NCBI GenBank assembly: GCA_949902805.1
Contig: CATLDI010000003.1
Coordinates: 1-55,806, forward strand
DNA: 55,806 nt
Origin: an uncultured Clostridiaceae bacterium
GTDB taxonomy: Bacteria > Bacillota > Clostridia > TANB77 > CAG-508
Direction of reading: 5' to 3'
Part shown: positions 27,522-36,848 of the stretch, piece after piece
How positions within the stretch are numbered: the first letter of the stretch is position 1
How the letters are laid out: each line of letters opens with the position of its first letter
Translations under genes and position numbers: made by a program
Notes under the pieces: model-generated
What the model was told of the DNA's origin: nothing
Seen by the model: the letters and a program-made list of their open reading frames with translations, nothing else
The model's database searches: none

Positions 27522-28322
27522 TTAAGCCCCTACATCTCTTTTAATTTTTAAAATTTTCTTGGCATTTTTATATGTGGTGTCTGCTACTTCTTCTGGTGAA
27601 ATTCCTCTAAATTCTGCTATTTTTTCTGCTATATATTTTACATTTCTACAATCATTTCTAGTTCCTCTTTTAGGCTCTGGTGCCAAATATGGGCTATCAG
27701 TTTCTATAAGTATTTTGTTAAGTGGTACCATATTTACTATTTCTTCTGCATTTTTAGAATTTTTGAAAGTTACTGGTCCTGCAAAAGATATATAAAAACC
27801 TAATTCTAGTCCTTGTTTTACAAGTTCTCTATTTAATGGGCAACAATGAAAAATACCTTTATTATTTACTATGTTTTCTCTTAGTATTTTTAAAGTATCA
27901 TCTACCGCTTCTCTTGTATGAATTACAATTGGCATATTATATTTATTTGCAAGTTGGATTTGTTTTATAAAAACTTTTCTTTGTATATCTTTGTTTTCTT
28001 TATTCCAATAATAATCTAGCCCTATTTCTCCTATTGCAACTATTTTACCTTTTTTATCTTGTTTTATTATATCTTCTATTTCTTCTATGGCTTCATCAAT
28101 TTCCTCTAAGCTCTCTGGAACATCATTTGGTGAAATTCCTACTATAGAATATACATATTCATATTTATTAGCTATTTCTAAACTTGCTTTTGAGGATTCT
28201 ATATCATAACCTGCACATATAAATTTTGTAATTCCTGCATTATATGTTTCTTGTATAATTTCTTCTCTATCTTCATTAAATTTCTCATCATTATAATGTG
28301 AATGTGAATCAAAAAATTCCAT
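27522..28322 (-). CDS. tatD: TatD-family metal-dependent DNase
   Basis: The TIM-barrel hydrolase has DSHSHYND (metal His pair), AIGEIGLDYYW, IHTREAVDD, HCCPLNRELV and ETDSPYLAPEPKRG, the full TatD set. The enzyme is a 3'-5' exonuclease on DNA, with roles in repair and DNA turnover. 266 residues, normal. GAGGAG precedes the ATG. The 3' end is formed by the dispersed repeat at 27481-27533. No in-frame CGG. Confidence 0.94.
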   Translation of the reverse strand: MEFFDSHSHYNDEKFNEDREEIIQETYNAGITKFICAGYDIESSKASLEIANKYEYVYSIVGISPNDVPESLEEIDEAIEEIEDIIKQDKKGKIVAIGEIGLDYYWNKENKDIQRKVFIKQIQLANKYNMPIVIHTREAVDDTLKILRENIVNNKGIFHCCPLNRELVKQGLELGFYISFAGPVTFKNSKNAEEIVNMVPLNKILIETDSPYLAPEPKRGTRNDCRNVKYIAEKIAEFRGISPEEVADTTYKNAKKILKIKRDVGA

Positions 28323-28393
28323 ACTTTTCTCCTCTTCTTTCTTCCTTATCTACTTAGAATAGCAGTGTTTATAAATTGCAGAGTAGCGTGAGG

Positions 28394-28502
28394 TAAGTAA
28401 TATATTTTATTTTTGTAATGAAGTCCCGACAGCCCTTTGATGCAGGGGAATACCCCCTTGTCTTGGAGGGTGAAATAGAGAAAATAAAATATATTACTTA
28501 CT
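28394..28502. repeat. Long stem-loop element, copy 1, conserved core
   Basis: Outer arms AAGTAATATATTTTATTTT and AAAATAAAATATATTACTT are perfect reverse complements. Between them is a core with CCCGACAGCCCTTTGATGC, then TACCCCCTTGTCTTGGAGGG. The same core occurs at 28969-29103 with arms of different sequence that are again self-complementary. The pair brackets acpS. Confidence 0.8.
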
Positions 28503-28516
28503 GGGAGCGAGCCATT

Positions 28517-28888
28517 TTACACCTTAGCTACACAATTCGCAACTGCATAGTCTTTTATGTGTGATAAGCTAATATCTATTTCTACATTTTTACTTATTTT
28601 TTTGTTATTTAATTTTACATATGGTCTACCTTCTTTATCATTTAGTATTTCCATATCTAACCAAGTTAAGTCATATTTGCTTTTTAGTAATGGAGATATT
28701 GCTTTAAGTATTGCTTCTTTTGCTGCAAATCTTGCTGCGTAATGTTCGAATTTTTTTACTTTTTTGCTTTCACAGTATTCTATTTCTTTTTTGGTATATA
28801 CTTCATTTAGAAATTTATTTTCTAATTTTTCTATTGCATTTTTTATTCTTTGTACTTCAATTATGTCTGTTCCACATCTTATATCCAT
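28517..28888 (-). CDS. acpS: Holo-[acyl-carrier-protein] synthase
   Basis: The start at 28888 (MDIRCGTDIIEVQRI) has GGAGG 7 bases upstream, giving 123 residues, the normal AcpS size; a longer frame to 28942 lacks a ribosome site. Catalytic signatures are GTDIIEV (Mg2+ Asp) and RFAAKEAILKAI (Glu). It transfers phosphopantetheine from CoA to acyl carrier protein. It is isolated from fatty-acid genes and flanked on both sides by the long stem-loop elements. No in-frame CGG. Confidence 0.95.
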   Translation of the reverse strand: MDIRCGTDIIEVQRIKNAIEKLENKFLNEVYTKKEIEYCESKKVKKFEHYAARFAAKEAILKAISPLLKSKYDLTWLDMEILNDKEGRPYVKLNNKKISKNVEIDISLSHIKDYAVANCVAKV

Positions 28889-28968
28889 ATCTTTCCTCCA
28901 TAATAATAAAAGATTAACGCAAAGTCCTAATCTAAACGTCAAAGCGAGAATAGTAGTAATTAAAATTT

Positions 28969-29103
28969 TTAGGGTAACCTTATGTGTTTATATATATTAA
29001 AATCAAAATTGAAGCCCGACAGCCCTTCTAAGGCTGCCACAATACCCCTTGTCTTGGAGGGTTCAATTTTTATTTTAATATATATAAATGCATAAGGTGG
29101 CCT
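28969..29103. repeat. Long stem-loop element, copy 2, conserved core
   Basis: Outer arms of about 36 bp (CCTTATGTGTTTATATATAT... and ...ATATATAAATGCATAAGG) are reverse complements with three mismatches. The core GCCCGACAGCCCTT, a small GGCTGCC partner, then ACCCCTTGTCTTGGAGGG is shared with copy 1 at 28394-28502. Confidence 0.8.
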
Positions 29104-29127
29104 ATTTTAAAGTTTTACACTCATATT

Positions 29128-29284
29128 TTAAGTAATTTCTTCGAAGAGCGGGCGATTAATAATCGCCCCTACATTTTAAAATTAGTTATCTAATTTTATA
29201 GGAAATTAATTTTTCATATTCAATGAAAGAAGGGCGTAATTCGGTAAATTCTTATAGGTATTCCTTACCGATTAAGCCCCTACA
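29128..29284. repeat. Two dispersed repeats upstream of acpS
   Basis: 29130-29174: AATTTCTTCGAAGAGCGGGC then GATTAATAATCGCCCCTACA, the same family as 8556 and 21391. 29232-29284: GGGCGTAATTCGGTAAATTC then TTACCGATTAAGCCCCTACA, the same unit as 27481. With the stem-loop element at 28969 this fills the 370-base gene-free gap. Confidence 0.8.
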
Positions 29285-29314
29285 TTTATTCGTTTTGCAA
29301 TATTTTTTTACATT

Positions 29315-30829
29315 CTATTTTGTATAATAGTTCGCATTTATATCTTCTGCTAAATGATAACTACCTATAAAATCTATTACTAGGTTATTTTCTAGTGTAT
29401 ACTTTGGCTCTAATATTACCTTACCTGTTTGGTCTAAAGCTCCCCATTTTCCATCTTTCTTAACTGATACATATCCATATTTATTTTGCTCTGTTGCATC
29501 ATCATAAATATAGTCTACTATTACTATTCCTTTGTTGTTTATATATCCATATTTTCCATCTTTTTTACTTAGGAATAATGTGTTTGCGCTTAATATTTCT
29601 GTACTTTCTTTTTCTTCTAGTTTAAAGTTGTAGTACTTATAGTTTTCAGATGCTCTTAGTCTTATATAATTTTTTTCTGTATTTATTTCTGATACAATAC
29701 CTTGTGCTTTTACATTAAATGTTCTATCTATTAGCTCTGATTGTGAGTCTTCTTTCTGTGCTGTTATAAAGTCTGCTTCTTCTATGTATTTAATGTTTGA
29801 ATAATTAAATGGTAATTTTTCTTCATTATTTATGGTTATTATTCCATATTTATTGTCTTTTTTAGCTATATATGTATCTGTAAATATGAATTGTAGGTCA
29901 TCATATGTATAGTCTACTTTTACTTCTTTAGTTGCCATTAGAACTATTCCATATTTTCCGTTTTTCTTAGCTACAACATTGTTTAAATTTATTTCTTTTA
30001 TATCTTCAAATTCATTTTCTAAATAGCTATTTTCTTTGTCTACTATTTTCCATTTGTCTGCTTCTTTTACTACATAGCTGTTATTTCCATATATATTTTT
30101 TATTTCGTCATATTTATTTTCCAATGCTACTTTTGTGTCATAATTAATTACACCATATTTTCCATTTTCTGCTTTTACTATAAATCCATCTTCACATTTA
30201 TTTGTTAAAGATGTTATTTGTGTATATTCATTGTTTATAATGATATTTCCTAGGTTATTTACTATTCCTTGTTTTCCTTCTTTTACTGTAATTAGTACAT
30301 TTTTTGTTCCTTCAATTGGTCTTATTTCTTCATAGCTACATGCTAAAAGTTCTTTTCCTTCTAAATTTATTAAGCCATATTTTCCATCTTTTTGTACTTT
30401 TAATATATTATTTTCATACCATAAGTTATTAGATTTATCATTATTATATATTGCTTCTACCTTGTCATAGTTTGTGTATAATTCTTCATTTTTATTGTCT
30501 AATACTTTTGTTTCAAAGGTGTTTGTTTCATAATTTGAATTTATTGTGCATATGAAAATAGGCTTTGTGTTATTTGGTATAACTATCATATTTTCATAAG
30601 TAGGCTCAACTATGATGTTTTGATTTGTATCTATAACTCCCCATTTTCCATTTTCATAAATTGTGTAATATCCTATTGGGAATATTTTTTCTTTTGTATT
30701 CTTTTTATCACTTAATAATTCCTTTATTCCTACTACAAACATTATAATAACTAATATTGCTATTATTACTGCTATTACTTTTTTTATATTTAGCTTCGGT
30801 TCTGCATCATATCTTTTTCCACGACTCAT
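29315..30829 (-). CDS. WG-repeat protein with N-terminal membrane anchor
   Basis: A basic N-terminus and one membrane helix (about 15-40) lead into roughly nine WG/KWG repeats, each of the type NGKWGVIDTNQNIIVEPTYE or DGKYGLINLEGKELL. WG repeats form beta-rich surface domains of unknown role, common in gut Clostridia. The protein should be anchored with the repeats outside. 504 residues. No in-frame CGG. Confidence 0.9.
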   Translation of the reverse strand: MSRGKRYDAEPKLNIKKVIAVIIAILVIIMFVVGIKELLSDKKNTKEKIFPIGYYTIYENGKWGVIDTNQNIIVEPTYENMIVIPNNTKPIFICTINSNYETNTFETKVLDNKNEELYTNYDKVEAIYNNDKSNNLWYENNILKVQKDGKYGLINLEGKELLACSYEEIRPIEGTKNVLITVKEGKQGIVNNLGNIIINNEYTQITSLTNKCEDGFIVKAENGKYGVINYDTKVALENKYDEIKNIYGNNSYVVKEADKWKIVDKENSYLENEFEDIKEINLNNVVAKKNGKYGIVLMATKEVKVDYTYDDLQFIFTDTYIAKKDNKYGIITINNEEKLPFNYSNIKYIEEADFITAQKEDSQSELIDRTFNVKAQGIVSEINTEKNYIRLRASENYKYYNFKLEEKESTEILSANTLFLSKKDGKYGYINNKGIVIVDYIYDDATEQNKYGYVSVKKDGKWGALDQTGKVILEPKYTLENNLVIDFIGSYHLAEDINANYYTK

Positions 30830-30962
30830 AAGTTTCTCTCCTTGTATTTTTATTTGTGGTTATACTATATCATATTTTTGTATAAAATTACAAGTTTTTT
30901 TCAGTTTGTTTATTTGTTACAGTTCAGTAAGAATATAAATTATTAATATTGAATATATATTT

Positions 30963-31014
30963 TCAGGGTAATTTCGTAGAAAGAGCAGGTCGCCGAAGGC
31001 GGCGACCCCTATAT
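30963..31014. repeat. Dispersed palindrome GGTCGCCG..CGGCGACC
   Basis: AATTTCGTAGAAAGAGCAG then GGTCGCCGAAGGCGGCGACC and CCTATA; same family as 13571-13617. Confidence 0.75.
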
Positions 31015-31047
31015 TTTAAAATCGATTTTTCCTATTTAATAACAAAG

Positions 31048-31077
31048 CGCACGCTAAGGACCGTCCCTAGCGTGCGT
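31048..31077. repeat. Hairpin at the 3' end of spoIIE, GGGAC family
   Basis: CGCACGCTAAGG / CCTAGCGTGCG stem with ACCGTC between. It overlaps the spoIIE stop codon and may act as a terminator or mRNA-stabilising end. Confidence 0.65.
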
Positions 31078-33538
31078 TTATTTTGGCTACTATTACTGTC
31101 ATGTCGTCTTTTGGTATTCCATAGTTATTGTCTATGGCTTCTTGTAGAATTATATCTGCTATTTTTTGTGGATCGTCTGTTTCTATTTCTTCTAGTAGGA
31201 ATTTTAGCCATAATTCTTTGTTTGTATATTCTTCTGATGATTCTATTATTCCGTCACTACACATTACTAGAATGTCTTCGTCTTCTAGGTCTTTATCGTA
31301 TACTACTAAGTCTATGTTGTTTACTATTCCTGTTGGTAATGATACAGATTTTAGTATTTGTACGTTTCTTTTGTTTTTTACGTATGTTGGACATGAGCCG
31401 TTTTTTATAAATTCTAAGTTTTTGGCATATAGGTCGAATATTGCTATATCTAGTGTTGCATACATGTCTTCTTCATTTATTGTTGATAAGGTTGAATTAA
31501 TTAACCTTAGTGATGTATCTTTATCAAAGCCTGATGATAATAGCCTCTCTAACATTGCTATTGCCATGTTGCTACTTTTTTGTGCTTTTTTTCCTGAACC
31601 CATTCCATCACTTATTGCTATTAGGTATTTTCCGTCTCCTAACCTAGTTTGTACTAAACTATCCCCTGATGCGTTTGAATTTGCTTTTGTGGCTTTTCCT
31701 ATTCCTACACTAATTATTTGTTTGTCTTTTGATATAAAGGTGTATAAGCATTTTTCTTTTCCTAACCTTAAACCACATTCTTGGTTTTGCAACACCATTT
31801 CTTGCCCTAGTACTTTTGTTATTATTTTGTTCATTTTCTTTATATTACATGCTGGTTTTTCCACATTTTCACATGTTTTTGTGTATAAGTTTAATGTTAT
31901 TTTTCCTGTTTTTTCTTTACTTATATTTATACTTGTTACTTCAATTTCTATTTCTTTTAATAAGCTTGTAATTTCTTTTTTTAGTATTTGATATTGTTCG
32001 TTTTCTGGTTCTTCAATTTTTTCTGCTAACGCTTCTATTGCCTTAGAGACTTCTGTTAGTTGTTCAGATACTGCTTTTTTGTTCTCATCTAATTTTTTCT
32101 TCCAAATAAAGTTTATTTTACTTACTTTATAAGAATAATTTATTGTTTTTACCATTTTAGAAATATCTTCTTTTATTTCATCATTTATTATGATGTAATT
32201 ATTATGCTTTGCAAATATTTCTATTAGGTCTTTTTCTATTAGAATTTCTTTTTCTAATAGTTCTGAGAATATATCTTCTATTAAATTATCTTTTGGTGAG
32301 TATATATCATCAAATAGAATATTTTCTTCTAGTGGTTCTACATTATTTTGAAGTTCTTTTTCAAATATTTGAAAATTGTCTTTTTCTTGCTCTTTTAATT
32401 CTTCTTCATCTACAATTGTTGCTGCTGCTTCTTTATAACTTTTGGCTATTTCTGAAATAGTTTCTGACATGCTTGTTAGCCTGTATATTGTATCTTTATT
32501 TTCTTGTAAATTTCCCCTTGTTGCTTCTGGAAGAAGTTTTACGTCTTGGTATATATCTTCTATATTTATTTTTATATTTTTTGGCAGTGCTAAAAGTCCT
32601 AATGCTGCAATTAGTATTTCTTGAATACTAATTACTTCTGCTGTATTACCGTTTGCAACATATGTAAGTGCTATATTACCTGCTATAAACCCTACAATTA
32701 CTCCTATTTTTCCAAATTTGTTAAATATTCCTGCTATCATTCCTGAAAGTGCATATGCAGCTACCATGCTTATTTCTCCTGCACCTATAACTCCAAGAAC
32801 TGTACCTACTGTAATTCCTGCTGTTCCTCCTACTAATATGCCATTTTTCCAGCCCATTATTAATACAATTAATATGCATAATATATTTTTTACTGAATAA
32901 CCAAATATAGTAAAGTTTCCTATACATGAAACTGCTATTGCTACTAGCAAGCTTGTTCCCATTATTTCTTCTATTGAGTATGCTTTTCTATATCCTAGTT
33001 TATCTATTACTGGTATGGCATTTGCAAATATTTTATAAAATATGAATACACATATACTATACATTATAGATAATAGTATGTCGTATACTACAAATTCTTT
33101 AAATATTAAACTTGATAATTTAACAAGAAGGCATGATAAAAATACCCTCATACCTATTTTCCTTTGCTCATTATTTTCTTCATTATATTTTGGTGTTTTT
33201 ATTAAAATGCTAGCTAGAAGTATAAATGAAATTAATGCGTATTCTAAAGTGCTTGTACCACCAAAACTTAAAAAATTTGCTATTCCAATAATTATAAAAG
33301 GTATTCCAATTGGTATGCAATTACTTAATATTGCTGCTAATATTGCTATTTCAAATGGTGCTAGTGCTTTATCTACTTTAAATGAAACTAATGATACCAT
33401 AAATGATAATATATATAATATTACTTTTTGTTTTGTAAATGCTTTTTTTATTATTTCGCTTATTGTGTCTTTTTTATTTATCTCTATTTCTTCAAAATTA
33501 TTTTCTTCTTCGAAATTTCTTTCTATATTTTGAAACAT
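31067..33538 (-). CDS. spoIIE: Stage II sporulation protein E
   Basis: The N-terminal part has about ten membrane helices (roughly 35-330), followed by a coiled regulatory region and a C-terminal PP2C-type phosphatase with AISDGMGSGKKAQKSS, LDIAIFDLY and MCSDGIIESSEEY. SpoIIE dephosphorylates SpoIIAA to activate sigma-F in the forespore and localises with FtsZ. The ATG at 33538 follows GAGGTGG; an upstream GTG is too close to that site. 823 residues, normal. No in-frame CGG. Its presence shows the organism belongs to a sporulating lineage. Confidence 0.96.
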   Translation of the reverse strand: MFQNIERNFEEENNFEEIEINKKDTISEIIKKAFTKQKVILYILSFMVSLVSFKVDKALAPFEIAILAAILSNCIPIGIPFIIIGIANFLSFGGTSTLEYALISFILLASILIKTPKYNEENNEQRKIGMRVFLSCLLVKLSSLIFKEFVVYDILLSIMYSICVFIFYKIFANAIPVIDKLGYRKAYSIEEIMGTSLLVAIAVSCIGNFTIFGYSVKNILCILIVLIMGWKNGILVGGTAGITVGTVLGVIGAGEISMVAAYALSGMIAGIFNKFGKIGVIVGFIAGNIALTYVANGNTAEVISIQEILIAALGLLALPKNIKINIEDIYQDVKLLPEATRGNLQENKDTIYRLTSMSETISEIAKSYKEAAATIVDEEELKEQEKDNFQIFEKELQNNVEPLEENILFDDIYSPKDNLIEDIFSELLEKEILIEKDLIEIFAKHNNYIIINDEIKEDISKMVKTINYSYKVSKINFIWKKKLDENKKAVSEQLTEVSKAIEALAEKIEEPENEQYQILKKEITSLLKEIEIEVTSINISKEKTGKITLNLYTKTCENVEKPACNIKKMNKIITKVLGQEMVLQNQECGLRLGKEKCLYTFISKDKQIISVGIGKATKANSNASGDSLVQTRLGDGKYLIAISDGMGSGKKAQKSSNMAIAMLERLLSSGFDKDTSLRLINSTLSTINEEDMYATLDIAIFDLYAKNLEFIKNGSCPTYVKNKRNVQILKSVSLPTGIVNNIDLVVYDKDLEDEDILVMCSDGIIESSEEYTNKELWLKFLLEEIETDDPQKIADIILQEAIDNNYGIPKDDMTVIVAKINAR

Positions 33539-33758
33539 CCTTACCACCTCATACTTTTTTAATTTGTCATTTGTTACTTTTCCTTTGTTATTTTAATATA
33601 GTCTTTCTTAATTTTTTGTCATTTTTAGGTATAAAATTAAAAAAGTTTTTTACAATTTGTGATACATTTTTTTATTTATCTATCTTTTATCTCTTTATAT
33701 TACATGAGTTGTTGTTTATTTTATCGCAAAATGGTATAAATTACAAGAGTTATAAAAT

Positions 33759-33788
33759 AAAAAATCCATTTATTTCAATGGATTTTTT
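33759..33788. terminator. Terminator inside the 3' end of the phosphatase fragment
   Basis: AAAAAATCCATT / AATGGATTTTTT stem with T runs on both sides. The coding frame at 33770 ends within it. Confidence 0.8.
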
Positions 33789-34036
33789 ATTTTTCCTTCT
33801 TTTGCTAGAATTACTTTTTTGAATTCTTTCTTTGCTTCTTTTAAATAGTGTTTTTCCTTTTCTTCTGGCCAGAGGTGAGTTAGCATTAACTCTTTTACTT
33901 TTGCTTCTTTTGCAATTGTCCCTGCTTGTTTTTTTCCTAAGTCCGTTAATTCCACTAAGTGATCTGGAATTCGTTTAATGTAGTTATCTCCTACGTTCGC
34001 TATTGATTCACCATGCCGAATAAGAAAAATGTGCAT
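33770..34036 (-). CDS. Truncated histidine-phosphatase-like protein
   Basis: The N-terminus MHIFLIRHGESIANVGDNY has the RHGE motif of phosphoglycerate-mutase-like phosphatases, followed by HLVELTDLGKKQA as in that family. After about 45 residues the similarity stops and a Lys/Glu-rich tail (WPEEKEKHYLKEAKKEF) runs into a terminator, so the protein is 88 residues rather than about 200. Later catalytic residues are missing, so activity is unlikely. AGGAGGG precedes the start. The Arg of RHGE is CGG. Confidence 0.6.
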   Translation of the reverse strand: MHIFLIRHGESIANVGDNYIKRIPDHLVELTDLGKKQAGTIAKEAKVKELMLTHLWPEEKEKHYLKEAKKEFKKVILAKEGKIKNPLK

Positions 34037-34189
34037 ATTTTACCCTCCTAAAAATTTTAATTTAAACTTTTATTTAATAATTGATACAATGGAATTGTAT
34101 TATATTATGTAAAATTTCGCAATAATTTTAAATCATTATATAAAAAATTTTATTTATTACTTGAATTCTATTTATATATTCATTATATA

Positions 34190-34212
34190 AGGCGAATGGA
34201 ATCCCATTCGCC
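34190..34212 (-). terminator. Terminator of the 34219 gene
   Basis: Stem AGGCGAATGG / CCATTCGCCT with an AATC loop just beyond the stop codon. Confidence 0.8.
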
Positions 34213-34218
34213 TTTAAA

Positions 34219-35070
34219 TTATTCTTTTGTGTACAAAAACTCTTCTAAATCCTTATTAAAAATTTTCTTTGTTATATGTACTTCTCCTTCATTTATTATT
34301 TCTGTTAATGTATATCTTTGAATCTTTCCTTTTACTACATCTATTTCTGAGGATATTTCTTTTTCGACTTCTGCTGTTATAGAAACACAAATAGGTTCTT
34401 CTAATACAGTTGATATCCATCGCAATATTGGAAAAACATCATAATAATACCAATGTTCTTCATTAATTTTGAAAAGAAATTCTAAAACATCTTTATCAAA
34501 TTCCATACCAATTGTTGGATATTGAATTTTTATAGTTCTGTTAGTTACATATGATTTTAATGTAGCTTGTGTAATATTTTCTTCCTTATTATATATAAAA
34601 TCAACTGCTATTTCATCATTTTTACCATCTTCTTTTAGTTTCAATACACCTGATTTAATTATGTGTATGCTATCTTCCAAAATTTCAAAGGTAAAATCTC
34701 TGTCCAGTAATGGTTCTAACTTACTATTTCTTCTTCCTATTGTATAGGTGTTCAGCGTATTATAGTCATATAGAGTATCCTGTATCATGTAATAATTCTT
34801 TCCTTCACTATCTGTAAAGTCTATATCTAATCTTCTACCTGATCTACAAAAAAACTTGTTAATTTTGATTGGAAAAACGATTTCATTTAAAGGCAATAGC
34901 AACTCCTTAAATTGATTAATCTTAAGCTCTTTATATTTTCCTAAGTTATCGCACCATTTTAACATGTGCATTTTTAGTTCAGTACTATCTCCTTTAAAGG
35001 TAATATCTTCATAAAAATTTCTTGTACCTATTTTTGTCCGTAAATACAACATTAATTTTTTAGGTTTCAT
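34219..35070 (-). CDS. Hypothetical protein, 283 residues
   Basis: The ATG at 35070 (MKPKKLMLYLRTKIGTRNF) has GGAGG 7 bases upstream; a longer frame to 35136 has none. No signal peptide or membrane helix. Strand-rich segments alternate with charged helices; the C-terminal half has HWYYYDVFPILRWISTVLEE and a closing HITKKIFNKDLEEFLYTKE. I recognise no domain. It sits alone with its own terminator. One in-frame CGG (Arg 11). Confidence 0.7.
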   Translation of the reverse strand: MKPKKLMLYLRTKIGTRNFYEDITFKGDSTELKMHMLKWCDNLGKYKELKINQFKELLLPLNEIVFPIKINKFFCRSGRRLDIDFTDSEGKNYYMIQDTLYDYNTLNTYTIGRRNSKLEPLLDRDFTFEILEDSIHIIKSGVLKLKEDGKNDEIAVDFIYNKEENITQATLKSYVTNRTIKIQYPTIGMEFDKDVLEFLFKINEEHWYYYDVFPILRWISTVLEEPICVSITAEVEKEISSEIDVVKGKIQRYTLTEIINEGEVHITKKIFNKDLEEFLYTKE

Positions 35071-35168
35071 ATTTTGTCCTCCTTCTTTTGCAATTGCAAA
35101 ATGAATGTTTAAACGTTTTCGTTCACATTTTAACATAATTATATATAAAAATCAAGCATTATGTTTAT

Positions 35169-36275
35169 TTATAATTTTATAACTTTCTCCCACTCTAATT
35201 CTTCTTTTCCTAAATGCCCATAGTTTGTTGTTTTTGCATAAATTGGCTTGTTTAAACATAAATATTTTATTATTCCATTTGGTGTTAAGTCAAATTTAGT
35301 TTTTATTTTTTTTACTATTTGCTCTTCTGGTATTGTATTTGTTCCAAATGTTTCTACTAATATAGAAGTTGGCTTGTCAATTCCTATTGCGTATGATATT
35401 TGTATTTCGCATTTTTTTGCATATCCATTTGCTACTATGTTTTTGGCTATGTGCCTTAACATGTATGCTGCTGACCTATCTACTTTACTTGCATCTTTTC
35501 CTGAAAATGCTCCTCCTCCGTGTCTTGCATAGCCACCGTAAGTATCTACTATTATTTTTCTGCCAGTTAGACCTGTATCTCCTAATGGACCTCCTATTAC
35601 GAATCTTCCTGTTGGATTTATATATATTTTTGTATTTTCATCTATCATATTTTTAGGTACTATTTTGTCTATTATTTTTTCTATTATTTCTTGTTTTAGA
35701 TTGTCGATATCCACATTTTCTTCATGCTGTGTGGATATTAGTATTGTGTCAATTCTTTTTACCTTTTGTTCTTCATATTCTACTGTTACTTGTACTTTTC
35801 CGTCTGGTCTTAACCCTTTTATTTTTCCTTCTTTTCGTGCGTTTGTTAATTCTTTTGATAGTTTATGCGCCATATCTATTGCATAAGGCATATAGTTTTC
35901 GGTTTCGTCACATGCATAACCGAACATTATTCCTTGGTCTCCTGCTCCTCCTATATCTACTCCCATTCCTATATCTGGGCTTTGCTTTGTTATATTTGTT
36001 ATTATTTTGCAGGTTTTATAGTCTATGTCTAAATTACTATTGTCATAACCTATTTCTTTAGTTATTTTTCTTACTAGAGCTTCTATATTAACTTCTCCTT
36101 TTGACGTTATTTGCCCTGCTACTACTATTAGGTTTTTTGATGCAAATGTTTCTACTGCTACTCTTGAATTCTCATCTTTTTCTAAATAGCTATCTAAAAT
36201 GCTATCTGAAATTAGGTCACATAGTTTATCTGGGTGACCTTCTGTTACGCTTTCTGATGTAAAAAATTTCTTCAT
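35169..36275 (-). CDS. metK: S-adenosylmethionine synthetase
   Basis: The three-domain fold is shown by SVTEGHPDKLCDLISDSI at the N-terminus (catalytic His and Mg2+ Asp), the GAGDQGIMFGYA signature near residue 110 and the P-loop-like GGGAFSGKD near 255. It makes SAM from methionine and ATP. The leader contains a SAM-I riboswitch about 370 bases upstream, so SAM should repress expression. The C-terminus is somewhat shorter than in E. coli (368 residues). No in-frame CGG. Confidence 0.97.
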   Translation of the reverse strand: MKKFFTSESVTEGHPDKLCDLISDSILDSYLEKDENSRVAVETFASKNLIVVAGQITSKGEVNIEALVRKITKEIGYDNSNLDIDYKTCKIITNITKQSPDIGMGVDIGGAGDQGIMFGYACDETENYMPYAIDMAHKLSKELTNARKEGKIKGLRPDGKVQVTVEYEEQKVKRIDTILISTQHEENVDIDNLKQEIIEKIIDKIVPKNMIDENTKIYINPTGRFVIGGPLGDTGLTGRKIIVDTYGGYARHGGGAFSGKDASKVDRSAAYMLRHIAKNIVANGYAKKCEIQISYAIGIDKPTSILVETFGTNTIPEEQIVKKIKTKFDLTPNGIIKYLCLNKPIYAKTTNYGHLGKEELEWEKVIKL

Positions 36276-36599
36276 ATTTTATTCCTTCTTTCTTTTTTCA
36301 GAATTTTAAGGTTATATATTTGTAGTCATATTATGTATGTTTATTTTTGATTTGCTCTTAATTTTATACATTTCTTCTCTTATATTACCCCTCTATTCTT
36401 ATTATTTGTATGTTATTCAAGAATATTTAATATTCAAATTTTCTAAATGGCAAAACCATATAAGAGAATCTAATTATTTCATAATCATATTCTTAGGGAA
36501 CTAACCTTTTTCGTTTTACTAAATATAAGTTATCTGTAACTCACTAACATTCAAATAGCTAACTTAACTATGGTGGATAGCTCTCCTAATAATATAGAA

Positions 36600-36745
36600 A
36601 ACCTCTGGCTTACAACGCCAAAGGTTAATATTTTCGTTTTATGAAAATTATCAGCCAAAGCGTTTGCTTTGTCGGTATTAGCACCTTATTTTATAGGTTG
36701 CTGTGGAGTCATTGAGCCGATTCTCTCGTCCACTCTTGATAACAT
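36600..36745 (-). promoter_or_regulatory. SAM-I (S-box) riboswitch with terminator, metK leader
   Basis: On the minus strand the S-box pieces appear in order: TTATCAAGAG (36733-36742), GACGAGAGAATCGGCTC, AATGACTCCACAGCAACC, AAGGTGCTAATACC, and TGATAA (36648-36653) closing P1. A terminator stem AACCTTTGGC / GCCAGAGGTT (36617-36626 with 36600-36609) and TTTTCTATATT follow. SAM binding should favour termination. Another 325 bases lie between this terminator and metK, including the TTATCTGTAACTCACTAAC repeat (36528-36560); I see no gene there. Confidence 0.88.
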
Positions 36746-36804
36746 ATTATTGCCATTATATTTTTTATTATTTATTTTGTCAATATGTTTTAATTTGTTT
36801 TTAT

Positions 36805-36846
36805 AAAAATGCCTAGAAATTTATTTAAATTTCTAAGCATTTTTTA
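36805..36846 (-). terminator. Terminator of the 36849 gene
   Basis: AAAAATGCCTAGAAATT / AATTTCTAAGCATTTTT stem, one mismatch. Confidence 0.85.
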
Positions 36847-36848
36847 GT

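Noticed and set aside
28394..29103. Retron or group II intron parts
   Set aside because: No reverse transcriptase frame and no domain V-like GAGC...GTTC hairpin nearby.
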